This document shows positions 1-8,347 of a stretch of 64,000 bases of DNA, piece after piece. Every line of letters starts with the position of its first letter. Within the stretch, counting starts at the first letter, position 1. The translations under genes and the position numbers were made by a program. The notes under the pieces were generated by a model. That model was not told the DNA's origin, did not search any database, and saw only the letters and a list, made by a program, of their open reading frames with translations. Location of the stretch: assembly GCA_963798015.1 (NCBI GenBank), contig CAWCSA010000019.1, positions 119,243 to 183,242 of the forward strand. The letters run 5' to 3'. Source of the DNA: Roseiarcus sp963798015 (GTDB taxonomy: Bacteria > Pseudomonadota > Alphaproteobacteria > Rhizobiales > Beijerinckiaceae).

Positions 1-364
1 GCCACCCATCGATTACCTGCTCCGGCGAGCCTCGGCTGATCCCAAGCTGCAGACGTCCGCCGGCGATGAGGTCCGCGGACGCCGCGTCCTCAACCATGTA
101 GAACGGGTTTTCGTAGCGCATATCGATGACCGCCGTGCCAATCTCGATGCGGCTGGTCTTGGCGCCCACGGCCGCCAGCAGCGGGAAAGGCGAAGCGAGC
201 TGGCGGGCGAAGTGGTGAACGCGGAAATAGGCTCCATCCGCGCCCAGCGCCTCGGCCGCGACGGCGAGATCGATGGATTGCAGGAGCGTGTCGGCTGCCG
301 AGCGCGTCTGCGATTGCGGCGAGGGCATCCAGTGCCCGAACGAGAGGAAACCTATCTTCTTCAT
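1..364 (-). CDS. LLM-class flavin-dependent monooxygenase, N-terminal part (runs off the window)
   Basis: The reading frame opens with ATG at 364 and continues past the left edge, so only about the first 121 residues are visible. They fit the bacterial luciferase-like (LLM) TIM-barrel fold: a first strand KKIGFLSFGHW, a helix with AAEALGADGAYFRVHHFA, a strand with TSRIEIGTAVIDM, and the glycine-rich turn GGRLQLGISRGSPEQ typical of the flavin-binding side. The family uses reduced FMN, oxygen and a small organic substrate. It is the last visible gene of the minus-strand transporter/amidase cluster, about 210 bp after the NHL gene. The substrate cannot be told, and the C-terminus is not visible. 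Confidence 0.75.
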   Translation of the reverse strand, partial: MKKIGFLSFGHWMPSPQSQTRSAADTLLQSIDLAVAAEALGADGAYFRVHHFARQLASPFPLLAAVGAKTSRIEIGTAVIDMRYENPFYMVEDAASADLIAGGRLQLGISRGSPEQVIDGW

Positions 365-574
365 ATGTCCAAGCCTAGCGATATTGAGATTTAGGCGACA
401 AGCGGTTTCTGGGAACGATCGAAACCAGCCGCCCCACGTTTCGGTCACAAGTTACTCGTTCGACTTGCGCGCCGCTACATGGCGCGCCGAAGTCGATCAT
501 GGGAGGCGCCAGCCATGGGCTGAACTCCATTGTCAGCAGCGGTCAGTGTCGAAAGGCGCAGCCAACGTTTGCAC

Positions 575-1420
575 TCAAACCGGAGCGAGTTTCGTCACCG
601 ACGAGGGATTGATCTCGGCGAGGTAAATCTCGCCGTCCGGTCCGAGAGCAACTCCATGCGCGCCGTTTAGGGACGGGCGACACCGGTCGATGCGCGCGCC
701 ATCAGGCGAGAAGGCCGTGACGCTCGGAACCTGATCACTAACCAAAATGACGCCGTCCTCCCGCTCGCACAGGTCCATGGGTCGACACAGGCCTTTCCAA
801 TCGGCCAACCATTGCCCGTCGCGATTGAGAACCTGCACCCGGTCGTTCTCGCGATCACACACTAGGAGCCCCTGCTCACGATCGACGATCACGGAATGGG
901 GCGTCATAAACTGCCCCGGTCCGGCGCCGATCTCGCCGAAGCTCGACCGCCACTCCCCTTCGGCCGAGAATTCATGGATGCGCGCATTGCCGTATCCGTC
1001 AGCGACGAAGGCTGCGCCGTCGGGCGCCACGGCGGCGCGCGTTGGGTGGTTGAAGGGCGCCTCCCATTTCGGGCGATGGCGGTCGCCGATGCGTAGAATC
1101 GGCTGTCCTAATAAATTGAAGACGATGACTTGATGCGCGTCGCGATCGGCGACCCAGACACGATCCCAAGCGTCGATCGAGATCCCATGCAAATCGAAGA
1201 TTTCGCCCCCGCCATAGGATTGGACAAAGGTCCCGTCCGGTTCGTAAACGATAACAGGTGGCTCTCCACGGCGGAGGACGTGCACCCGCCCAGAAGAGTC
1301 CACGGCGACTTGGCTAATGCGGGCTGGCAGGAGATCGGAAGGCATGCGGCCGAAGTTACGCAGCACCGCGTATCGCCGGCCGCCCAAGGATACGGCGCCG
1401 ACTTCTCCACTCCCGGTCAC
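575..1420 (-). CDS. NHL-repeat beta-propeller protein
   Basis: This 281-residue protein is built of NHL repeats, for example LHGISIDAWDRVWVADRD, then PTRAAVAPDGAAFVADGYG, then PHSVIVDREQGLLVCDREN, about 45 residues apart and enough for a six-bladed propeller. No signal peptide or membrane segment is seen. The start is GTG at 1420 and overlaps the stop of the upstream racemase-family gene (GTGA), so the two are probably translationally coupled. Propellers of this kind resemble peptidyl-amidoglycolate lyases and SMP-30-like hydrolases, but no catalytic residues can be assigned, so a binding or lactonase role is only a guess. Its position suggests a part in degrading the compound taken up by the neighbouring ABC system. 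Confidence 0.8.
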   Translation of the reverse strand: MTGSGEVGAVSLGGRRYAVLRNFGRMPSDLLPARISQVAVDSSGRVHVLRRGEPPVIVYEPDGTFVQSYGGGEIFDLHGISIDAWDRVWVADRDAHQVIVFNLLGQPILRIGDRHRPKWEAPFNHPTRAAVAPDGAAFVADGYGNARIHEFSAEGEWRSSFGEIGAGPGQFMTPHSVIVDREQGLLVCDRENDRVQVLNRDGQWLADWKGLCRPMDLCEREDGVILVSDQVPSVTAFSPDGARIDRCRPSLNGAHGVALGPDGEIYLAEINPSSVTKLAPV

Positions 1421-2163
1421 TGAGCGTGCTCCAGATAGGCCCCCAACTTTGCAGACAATCCGGAAGAGGCTTTCGGCGCAGGGCGTTTGAAACTTCCGAG
1501 CGAGGCTTTGGCTGTTCCGAGCGCGACAAGCGCCTCAGCCTGTTTCACGGCCGCGACGATCGGGTCGATGACCGGGACGTGAATGAACTCGCGCGCCCGC
1601 CTCGCAAGTCCGGCCAGCGGCGCGCCTGCGAGGATAGCGACATCGGCGTCACGATCGGCGATGGCCGCATTGGCTAGCTTCACCAATTCCTCCCAATTCG
1701 TCTCACGAACGTCCTCCAACGAGCCGAAGCCCCGGTTCAGCGCAACGACGCCGGCGCAGCGATCTTCGAGTCGGTGCATTGCGACGCAGTCTCGAAACCA
1801 GCCGCAGAGCAGGCTGGCGAAGGTGACGATGAGAAATCGTCCGCCGAGCATGCACGCGGTCAACATGGCCGCCTCCGATATGCCGATCACAGGAACCTCG
1901 AACAACTCGCGGGCGCCAAACAGGCCCGGATCACCGAAGGCGGCAAGGATCGCTGCGTCGTATTCGCCTCGCGCCTCCGCCAGCATCTCGAGAGCGATCG
2001 CTCCACCGATCTGCGCCTCGGCGCGGCTTGTGATGTAGGGGAGACCCCGCGGCGCAGTGATGGCGCGGACTTCGACCCCCGGCGACGCTGACGCTCGGCC
2101 AGCGTCGAGCATGAGAGAAGTGACCGCCTCAGTGGTGTTCGGGTTGACAATGAGGATACGCAT
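1417..2163 (-). CDS. Asp/Glu/hydantoin racemase family protein
   Basis: The 248-residue protein begins with NPNTT, the family hallmark after the first strand, and has AAFGDPGLFGARELF and VPVIGISEAAM as in hydantoin racemases. The two usual catalytic cysteines are absent. The first site reads LAAFGDPGL where racemases have a Cys before F(G/D)D, and the second reads AILAGAPLAGLA where they have G-C-x-G. It therefore belongs to a cysteine-less branch and may not racemise by the two-cysteine mechanism. ATG at 2163 follows the amidase stop codon with no gap, and its own stop overlaps the NHL start. The function in the pathway is unknown; an amide- or hydantoin-type substrate fits the neighbours. 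Confidence 0.8.
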   Translation of the reverse strand: MRILIVNPNTTEAVTSLMLDAGRASASPGVEVRAITAPRGLPYITSRAEAQIGGAIALEMLAEARGEYDAAILAAFGDPGLFGARELFEVPVIGISEAAMLTACMLGGRFLIVTFASLLCGWFRDCVAMHRLEDRCAGVVALNRGFGSLEDVRETNWEELVKLANAAIADRDADVAILAGAPLAGLARRAREFIHVPVIDPIVAAVKQAEALVALGTAKASLGSFKRPAPKASSGLSAKLGAYLEHAQ

Positions 2164-3504
2164 CTAGGATCCGGCAGTTGAGTTTTCCGCTACCCGCGTA
2201 AGCCAAGCGGCGGCGGACGTGAGTTCAACGTCGCGGCCCGGCGCGCCGACGGCCTGGAGGCCGATCGGCAGACCAGAGGCGCTGCGAAGGAGCGGCAGGC
2301 TATAGGCGGGCGCGCCGATCAGCGTCCACAATGTCGCGAAGATCGGATCGCCCGTCCCATCAGACGCGGGCGGCGTCGGGCCGCTCGACGCAAAGGTGAG
2401 CACCGCGTCGTATTCCGACATGCGCGCGATGAGTTCGCTCCGAAGCCTGTCGCGACGGGGCCAGGCTGCGAGCAGATCCACGGCCGACAGAGCGCGGCCT
2501 TCCTTAACTAACCGCACGATGAGTTCGGGAACATGGGTAGCGGCGGCGTCGATGTCGGGTCCAAGCAACTCCGCGACGCCCGCGCACATGAGCGCGCGCA
2601 AGGTCGCCTCCGCTACGGCGAATTCGGGGCCGAGTTCGATCTCGTCGATCGGCAAAGGCAAGCGCGTGACGAAACTGCTGAGCGCCTCACGTGTCGCCGG
2701 CTCGGCGCGCGATTCGAACGGACCGAACGCGAACGCCAGACGTGGCGTTCTACCGCGGTCGAGGGCGGCGTCGAGCAATGCGGCGGGCAGGTTCCGCGAG
2801 AGGGAGTCTTGCACGTCCTCGCCGGCGATCGTGTCAACGACAAGCGCGGCGTCGGCGACGCTTCCCGCAAAGACGCCCGGATGATCGATGAGCACCGCGT
2901 GGCGCAAGACGCCCGTGCGCGGCAGGACCCCGAGGCTCGGTTTGAATCCGACGATACCGCAATAGGAGGCTGGCCGAATGACCGACCCATTGGTCTGGGT
3001 TCCCAATGCGACAGGGGCGAATCCAGCCGCGACCGCCGCCGCAGATCCGCTTGAGGAGCCTCCAGGGGTGCGCGTAAGGTCACGTGGATTGCGTGTGGGG
3101 CCTGGGACGAAGAGCGCATATTGCGACGTGACGGTCTTGCCGATCACGATCGCGCCGGCGGCGCGCAACCTTTTCACGATCGTCGCGTCGTGCTGCGGCT
3201 GTCGCCCGAGGAAAAGTTCTCCGCCATACTCGGTCGGAAAGTCGCTGGTGTCGATGATGTCCTTTACCGCGACCGGCAGACCGTGCAGCGGCCCCGGCGG
3301 ATCTCCCACCCCGCGTTGTTTGTCCGCGCGTTCGGCTGAAGCGAGGGCGGCGGCGTCGTCGAAATGAGCGAAGGCTTGCACCGCGGGTTCGAGCGCTTTG
3401 ATCCGGCCAAGACGCGCGCGCATAACCGCAACGGCTGTCGCGTGTCCGCCACGCATGCGATCGACGAGCGACAGCGCCGATTCGTTGGAAATCCGATCGC
3501 TCAT
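2164..3504 (-). CDS. Amidase (amidase signature family)
   Basis: The 446-residue protein has the Ser-cisSer-Lys catalytic triad of the amidase signature family: Lys about 81 in VAVKDIIDT, the cis-Ser about 152 in GGSSSGSAAAVA, and the nucleophile about 174 in TNGSVIRPAS. Length and order match GatA/AtzF-type hydrolases, which cleave a carbon-nitrogen amide bond. It is cytoplasmic, with no signal sequence. ATG at 3504 overlaps the upstream permease stop (ATGA), placing it in the same transcript as the ABC importer. The likely role is hydrolysis of an imported amide, carbamate or ureido compound; the exact substrate cannot be read from the sequence. Confidence 0.88.
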   Translation of the reverse strand: MSDRISNESALSLVDRMRGGHATAVAVMRARLGRIKALEPAVQAFAHFDDAAALASAERADKQRGVGDPPGPLHGLPVAVKDIIDTSDFPTEYGGELFLGRQPQHDATIVKRLRAAGAIVIGKTVTSQYALFVPGPTRNPRDLTRTPGGSSSGSAAAVAAGFAPVALGTQTNGSVIRPASYCGIVGFKPSLGVLPRTGVLRHAVLIDHPGVFAGSVADAALVVDTIAGEDVQDSLSRNLPAALLDAALDRGRTPRLAFAFGPFESRAEPATREALSSFVTRLPLPIDEIELGPEFAVAEATLRALMCAGVAELLGPDIDAAATHVPELIVRLVKEGRALSAVDLLAAWPRRDRLRSELIARMSEYDAVLTFASSGPTPPASDGTGDPIFATLWTLIGAPAYSLPLLRSASGLPIGLQAVGAPGRDVELTSAAAWLTRVAENSTAGS

Positions 3505-4358
3505 TGATTGACGGCTTGCAACGAGGGCGACCAGGCAAGCAGGCGGTTGAACAGACGCTCAATCACCCAATAGCTCGCCGACGTGTAGAGGATGAAAAGG
3601 AGCGCGATCAGGAACATCCGGTCCAGAAGACCGAACTGCTGAGCGTAGACGATGATATATCCGAGGCCGGATTGAGCGCCGAGATATTCAGCGGCAAGAA
3701 CGGCCCCCCAGCCCGCGCCAAGACTGAGCAAGACGACGGAGCGCATGGCGGGCAGGATCGCCGGCAAAATCACGGTCCGGTAGAGATGGGATCGCGAGGC
3801 GCCGAGAACCCGGGCGTTGTCGATGTAGATCTGCGGAATGGTGCGTGCGGCATTGACCACGCCGGCGAAGACGATCACGCCGACGCCGTAGGCGACGAAC
3901 AGCACCTGACCAAAGAAATAGGTGCCGAACCAAAGCTGGAACAGCGGCACCATCGCGAGGAGCGGCAGAGCGCGCAGAAACTGTGTCGGCAGTTGAACGA
4001 GCCTGCGGCTCCACGGCGACCAGGAAACGGCAAGGCCAAGCGCGAGGCCAAGAACGCCGCCAAGCAGGAGCCCGCTCGACAGCCGAGCAAACGTCGCGAG
4101 CGAATGGGAAATGATGGAGAGCAGGGCCGCGGGATAGCTGCGCGGTGCGCCGTCGGCGACGGCGGGCACGCCGAATCCGCCCTGCCAATAGTCGGATAGG
4201 CTGAGCAGGGTTCGGGTGAACAGTGTGCCCCAACCGGCGACCATTGGCTCGCCTGGTTGCGCCTCGACTGTATAGACGAAGGCAAGGATCTCCCAACCGA
4301 TCGCGAGCGCCGCGAAGACCGATAGAGAGACGAGCTGTTGACGCGAAACAAAAGTCAC
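3501..4358 (-). CDS. ABC transporter permease, NitT/TauT type (second of two)
   Basis: The 285-residue integral membrane protein has the SsuC/TauC layout: an N-terminal helix, a periplasmic stretch, then about five helices with the EAA-like coupling loop near NAARTIPQIYIDNARVLGASRSHLYRTVILPAILP. Start is GTG at 4358, overlapping the ATPase stop (GTGA). It probably pairs with the other permease of the cluster (5187-6059) as a heterodimer, since the two are clearly different sequences. A heteromeric pair is less usual than the homodimer of SsuABC/TauABC. Confidence 0.85.
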   Translation of the reverse strand: MTFVSRQQLVSLSVFAALAIGWEILAFVYTVEAQPGEPMVAGWGTLFTRTLLSLSDYWQGGFGVPAVADGAPRSYPAALLSIISHSLATFARLSSGLLLGGVLGLALGLAVSWSPWSRRLVQLPTQFLRALPLLAMVPLFQLWFGTYFFGQVLFVAYGVGVIVFAGVVNAARTIPQIYIDNARVLGASRSHLYRTVILPAILPAMRSVVLLSLGAGWGAVLAAEYLGAQSGLGYIIVYAQQFGLLDRMFLIALLFILYTSASYWVIERLFNRLLAWSPSLQAVNQ

Positions 4359-5173
4359 GCGGCCCCTCTCTCGCTGGCGGCGGGGCGCACTGCATGCGCC
4401 AGGCCGAGGTGCCCAAGCAGCGTGTGCTTGATCGCTACCATGTCCGGAAGAAGGAGAGTGTCCGTGTCTCGAGGACGCGCGGCTCCGACGGGAATGTCAT
4501 CGACGATCGCGCCGTCTCGCATCGCGACAATGCGGTCCGCGAGCAGGAGCGCCTCGTCGACGTCATGCGTGACGAACACCACCGTTGGAACCGCGCGGCC
4601 TGGCTCTTCCCAGAGATCTAAGAGAACCTCTTGCAATTGTCGTCGGGTCACGTAGTCCAGCGCGCCGAACGGTTCATCAAGCAGAAGGACCTCGCCGCCA
4701 TTGGCGAACACCGCTGCAATGGCCACGCGTTTGAGCATGCCGCCGGAAAGCTCGCGCGGCCAGGCGCGCTCCACATGCGAAAGGCCGACGCGCTTGAGGT
4801 AGTCGTGCGCGATATCTCGGCGCGCTCCGGCTGCAATTCCGCGACATTTCAGACCATATTCAACATTATCGATTACGCGCATCCATGGAAACACGCTGTC
4901 GCGCTGGAAGACCATTCCGCGCTCTCGCCCCGGTCCGTCGATCTCCTTGCCGTCGACGACGATCGCGCCAGACGACGGTCCAACGAGGCCTGCGATCATC
5001 TGCAAGAGCGTGCTTTTGCCGCAACCGGAAGGGCCGATCAGGCAGACAAACTCACCTTCAGGCACAACCAACGACACGTCATCCACCGCACTCACGCGCT
5101 GTCCGTCCGCGCGCGTATAGTTGCGGCCGAGGTGAACGAGCTCGATCATCCGGCGACTGGTTTCAGTCGGCAT
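4355..5173 (-). CDS. ABC transporter ATP-binding protein, NitT/TauT type
   Basis: The protein carries a Walker A motif (GPSGCGKST), a Q-loop region (MVFQRDSVFPW), the signature LSGGM, Walker B (VLLLDEPFGALD) and the H-loop (VFVTHDVDEAL), so the ATPase should be active. These features are typical of the SsuB/TauB group. I start it at ATG 5173 because GGAGG lies six to seven bases upstream; a longer form from 5215 would overlap the upstream permease. It powers import with the two flanking permeases and the binding protein at 6073-7380. Confidence 0.9.
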   Translation of the reverse strand: MPTETSRRMIELVHLGRNYTRADGQRVSAVDDVSLVVPEGEFVCLIGPSGCGKSTLLQMIAGLVGPSSGAIVVDGKEIDGPGRERGMVFQRDSVFPWMRVIDNVEYGLKCRGIAAGARRDIAHDYLKRVGLSHVERAWPRELSGGMLKRVAIAAVFANGGEVLLLDEPFGALDYVTRRQLQEVLLDLWEEPGRAVPTVVFVTHDVDEALLLADRIVAMRDGAIVDDIPVGAARPRDTDTLLLPDMVAIKHTLLGHLGLAHAVRPAASERGAA

Positions 5174-5186
5174 CTTGCCCTCCGGC

Positions 5187-6059
5187 TCAAGATCCCGCGA
5201 ATCGCCACGCCGCAAAACGCGCGATCAGGGTGACCGCCAGACCATCGGTGAGAATAGCGGCGGAGCCGAGCACGATCAGCGTGGCCAGAATCCCTTGCGG
5301 GTCAGTCGCTCCAGCAAGGACCTCGAGCACCTTGCCTATGCCGGATTGCGAGCCGAGCAGTTCCGCAACGGCTTCGAGCCCCCAAGCGCCTGCAAGGGCG
5401 ATGCGGAAGCCGCCAAGGATCTCCGGGATTGTTCCTGGGATCAGGATGTCGCGCAGCATACGTCCGCGATGCGCGCCCAGAGTGAGCGCATAATTCTCGT
5501 AGATCGCGTCCAGGTTCAGCGCCGCGCGCTGAGCGGACACGTAGAGAATAACGACGATGTAGAATGCGACCAGGCTGACCGCGCTTGCCCGCCCGACCCC
5601 GAACCATATGAGCAGGAACGGCGCCGCGATCAGGATGGGAACCGTGCCGGCCGTCATCATGATGGGATCCATGGCCGCGCGCACAAACCAGACTCGGGCT
5701 GACAAGAGGCCGAGCGTTACGCCAATGACGGCGCCGATCAGAGCAGCAATCGCGACATTCTCGGCCGTATAGGCCAGATTCGCGGCAAGGCTCGGATCTT
5801 CGACGCCGTAATAGGAAAGCGCAGGCGCGGACCAGAAATCCCCAGCGGCTCGTCGAAGTACTGAGAACGGCCCTGGCAGGATAATTGGCGAAACGAAGAC
5901 GGAGGCGAGTTCCCAGATCGCGACGAACAAAATTGCTCCGGCGAACCGCAACGGATCGAGGACGGCGAGCGCTCTCCGGACAACCCGGAACGCGTCACGC
6001 GAGAACGAAGCTTCGCTACGGCGAGGCCCTATCGCCATGGCTTCGGCGCTTCCGCTCAC
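5187..6059 (-). CDS. ABC transporter permease, NitT/TauT type (first of two)
   Basis: This multi-pass membrane protein has the coupling-loop sequence AALNLDAIYENYALTLGAHRGRMLRDILIPGTIPEIL. Three starts are possible: TTG 6095 (inside the previous gene), GTG 6059 and ATG 6038. I prefer GTG 6059 because GGAG lies about eight bases upstream and it begins 13 bp after the binding-protein stop. It is the partner of the permease at 3501-4358. Confidence 0.82.
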   Translation of the reverse strand: MSGSAEAMAIGPRRSEASFSRDAFRVVRRALAVLDPLRFAGAILFVAIWELASVFVSPIILPGPFSVLRRAAGDFWSAPALSYYGVEDPSLAANLAYTAENVAIAALIGAVIGVTLGLLSARVWFVRAAMDPIMMTAGTVPILIAAPFLLIWFGVGRASAVSLVAFYIVVILYVSAQRAALNLDAIYENYALTLGAHRGRMLRDILIPGTIPEILGGFRIALAGAWGLEAVAELLGSQSGIGKVLEVLAGATDPQGILATLIVLGSAAILTDGLAVTLIARFAAWRFAGS

Positions 6060-6072
6060 CGCGTCCGCTCCG

Positions 6073-7380
6073 TTAGCTCGAAGCGGCCAGCGCAAACCTG
6101 TAAGCGTCGAGGAAGTCGTAATCGGCGTAGAAGGTCTTCGCCCGATCGACGAGCTTCTGCTTGTCGGGCGTCAGAGCCGCGCCCGCGAGCTTCTTCAGGA
6201 TTTCGTCGGTCTTCATTCGGTAGTCCACCATCTGGCGCCAGATCGGCCCGCCCCAGACGACGTCGTCAGCCGTAACCTTGTCGGCGGGAAGGATGCCGTG
6301 CTCTTCGAAGTTCTTGATCACCGCCGCCCAAACATTGGCGTAGTAGGTCGTGCTCTGCTTATCCTCGTAATATTGCTTGTTGTCGTCGAACGTCGTGAAG
6401 GGATGCAGAATTGCGACCGTGGCGGCTACGCCTTTGCCGTCCAGGTCAGTTCCGGCCATCGAGTTTAGATAGGGGGCCTGGAGGTCGTACAGCGAGGGAT
6501 CCTTCTTGGTCGCGTCGATGATGCGCCAGACGACCGACATGAAGCGCAGCACGGTGTTTTGATGGCTGTTGAGATAGTCGGAGTTGCCGCCAATTCCTAC
6601 GATTCCGATCAACGGTTCGATCGGCGAATCGACCCCGCCGGGCCCGTTCTTGATGAGATCGCCAATGTCGACGAGATTGGTCCAGCCCGCCTGGCGCAGC
6701 GTGTAAACGATTGGCGCGCCTTCGGGATTGACGAAGTCCTCTCTGCCTGCCTTGGCCAGCACGAGCGATTTCGCATCATCGAGCACCTGAAGCTTAAAGC
6801 CTGCATCGCCCGTCTTGTTGACATATTCTTCGAATGCCCGATCGCTGAGTTCCGGCGCGCCGACCAGCGTCTTGCCTTTCATCGGCGCCAGCGTCGCCTT
6901 TAGCGCTTCGTCGAAGCTCTTGCCCTCGGCGACATAATCTTTGAATGTCTTCAGCTTGAGCGCCGGGTTGGCGAGGATGGCGTTCGCTAAGAAGTTATCT
7001 GTGAAGGCGATGCACTTGAGCTTGTTGGCGTCCTTGTAAGTCGGCAGCATCAGGGGACAAAATTCCGAGATGATGTCGAGCTGCCCGTTAAGCAGCAGCG
7101 TCGTCACATTCGAGTCGTTCGCCTTTAGACCGTAGGGCGCAGGATCGAAGGTGATGCCGACGTCCTGGAACCAGCCCTTCTTCATTCCGATGACGTAGAA
7201 GGTGTTGTCGGCGTAGGGACGCATGCCGAATTTGACCGTCGATCCGGGGATATCCGTGCCGGGCTCAGGCGGCGCCTGCTGGAAGCGATCCGCCGTCTCT
7301 GCGGCCGCTGAGCTCCCGATGAGGAGCGCCGTGAGCGCGACTTGGCCGGCGGTCAGTTTCAGATAGCTCCACAGGCGCAT
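6073..7380 (-). CDS. ABC transporter substrate-binding protein (NMT1/TauA-like)
   Basis: The 435-residue exported protein has a Sec signal peptide of about 28 residues (basic start, core LTALLIGSSAAAETA) and a mature part of the NMT1/TauA type: VKFGMRPYADNTFYVIGMKKGWFQDVGI, a ligand-loop region with LLNGQLDIISEFCPLMLP, and a long C-terminal helical part. ATG at 7380 is chosen because GGAGAT lies at the right distance and it begins the signal peptide; an in-frame extension to 7647 would spoil export. It is the first gene of the operon and lies about 100 bp downstream of a sigma-54-like promoter. The ligand is not identifiable, but it is probably the compound hydrolysed by the downstream amidase. 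Confidence 0.87.
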   Translation of the reverse strand: MRLWSYLKLTAGQVALTALLIGSSAAAETADRFQQAPPEPGTDIPGSTVKFGMRPYADNTFYVIGMKKGWFQDVGITFDPAPYGLKANDSNVTTLLLNGQLDIISEFCPLMLPTYKDANKLKCIAFTDNFLANAILANPALKLKTFKDYVAEGKSFDEALKATLAPMKGKTLVGAPELSDRAFEEYVNKTGDAGFKLQVLDDAKSLVLAKAGREDFVNPEGAPIVYTLRQAGWTNLVDIGDLIKNGPGGVDSPIEPLIGIVGIGGNSDYLNSHQNTVLRFMSVVWRIIDATKKDPSLYDLQAPYLNSMAGTDLDGKGVAATVAILHPFTTFDDNKQYYEDKQSTTYYANVWAAVIKNFEEHGILPADKVTADDVVWGGPIWRQMVDYRMKTDEILKKLAGAALTPDKQKLVDRAKTFYADYDFLDAYRFALAASS

Positions 7381-7474
7381 GGCCGATCTCCTGTCGCACG
7401 CTTTTGCTGCGCAACGTTGCAGCCTCACGAGCTCGACCGCGAGGACTGCGGCGCCGGGTCTAGCGCTCCGGCAA

Positions 7475-7504
7475 TTGGCACTCGCTTTGCAATGGCTGTG
7501 CCAA
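7475..7504. promoter_or_regulatory. 30-bp dyad reading as back-to-back sigma-54 promoters
   Basis: The element is TTGGCAC, five bases, TTGCAA, five bases, GTGCCAA. Read on the plus strand it gives TTGGCAC-N5-TTGCA, and read on the minus strand it gives the same, each matching the sigma-54 -24/-12 consensus (TGGCAC-N5-TTGCW) with the two GC doublets at 7489-7490 shared. The minus-strand promoter would start near 7477, about 97 bases before the binding-protein ATG. The plus-strand one would start near 7502, ahead of the GntR gene. An alternative is a plain two-fold operator for a dimeric regulator. The match is seen directly; use as a promoter is inferred. Confidence 0.55.
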
Positions 7505-7564
7505 CCGCTATCTTGCGCGAATGAGCTGATCTTGCGCTGACGACTGTGCTGATTTCCGGGGCTG

Positions 7565-7585
7565 TTTTGCATACAAAATGCAAAA
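7565..7585. promoter_or_regulatory. Perfect palindrome, probable GntR operator
   Basis: TTTTGCAT and ATGCAAAA form perfect 8-bp arms around ACAAA, in the gap between the importer operon and the divergent GntR gene. FCD-type GntR proteins bind short AT-rich palindromes next to their own genes, so this is the natural candidate for autoregulation and control of the importer operon. Confidence 0.5.
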
Positions 7586-7663
7586 ATGCCGACTTTATGG
7601 GCGCGGGCGAGGCAATCGGAGCGCGACCGAAACGGGGCCGATAACAATGAATGAGGTGATGCG

Positions 7664-8347
7664 CTGACTGCTCAACTGGAACAGCGGCCCGTCGGGGCTA
7701 TCGTTCGGCCAAAACCACTCCATGAAACAGTCGCTGAACGGTTGCGGGATATGATCGTCGAAGGGGAGCTTGCATCTGGGGAGCGTCTCCACGACGCTAA
7801 CCTCGCGATAATCTTGCAGGTCTCGCGCACGCCGGTTCGCGAGGCAACCAAGCTGCTGGCGGCTGAAGGGCTTGTCGACCTCTTGCCTGGCCGTGGGGCG
7901 CGCGTGAGCGAATTGTCGATCGAGGACATTCTTGACCTGTTCGAGACAATCGCTGGCGTCGAACGCCACGCCTGCGAACTGGCGGCAGAGCGCATCAGCG
8001 GACCAGACCTCGACAAACTTCAGCGCATCCACAAACGCATGGCGCGCTACCACGCGGCGGGTGAGCGCCAGCCTTATTTCAAGCTCAACCACGAGATTCA
8101 TCTCGCCATTGTCGATGCTTCGAAGAACGCGACACTGCAGGCAATACACGCGTCCTTGATGTCGCGAGCCCGGCGAGCCCGCTACGCCGCGCTTGCGTCG
8201 CACGCTCGCTGGATCGAGGCGATGGGGGAACACGAGCTGATCATGGCCGCCCTGGCGGAGCGAGACTCGCGCCGCGCGGGCGAGATCATGCGCCAGCACG
8301 ATCTTGGCACTGCTGTCTCGATCGTCGCCGCGCTTCGGGCTGCCTGA
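7664..8347 (+). CDS. GntR family transcriptional regulator, FCD domain
   Basis: A winged helix (PLHETVAERLRDMIVEGELASGERL, then LQVSRTPVREATKLLAAEGLVDLLPGRGARV) is followed by an all-helical FCD ligand domain with the metal-site pattern (KLNHEIHLAIVDASKN, ending RRAGEIMRQHDLG). The first canonical in-frame start is TTG 7742, but it would remove the first helix of the DNA-binding domain. Upstream the frame runs open to a CTG at 7664 preceded by GAGGTGAT, with no ATG, GTG or TTG between. Either CTG is used, or one base is missing near 7661 and translation starts at ATG 7647. It is divergent from the transporter operon and likely represses it until its ligand appears. Confidence 0.8.
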   Translation: MTAQLEQRPVGAIVRPKPLHETVAERLRDMIVEGELASGERLHDANLAIILQVSRTPVREATKLLAAEGLVDLLPGRGARVSELSIEDILDLFETIAGVERHACELAAERISGPDLDKLQRIHKRMARYHAAGERQPYFKLNHEIHLAIVDASKNATLQAIHASLMSRARRARYAALASHARWIEAMGEHELIMAALAERDSRRAGEIMRQHDLGTAVSIVAALRAA

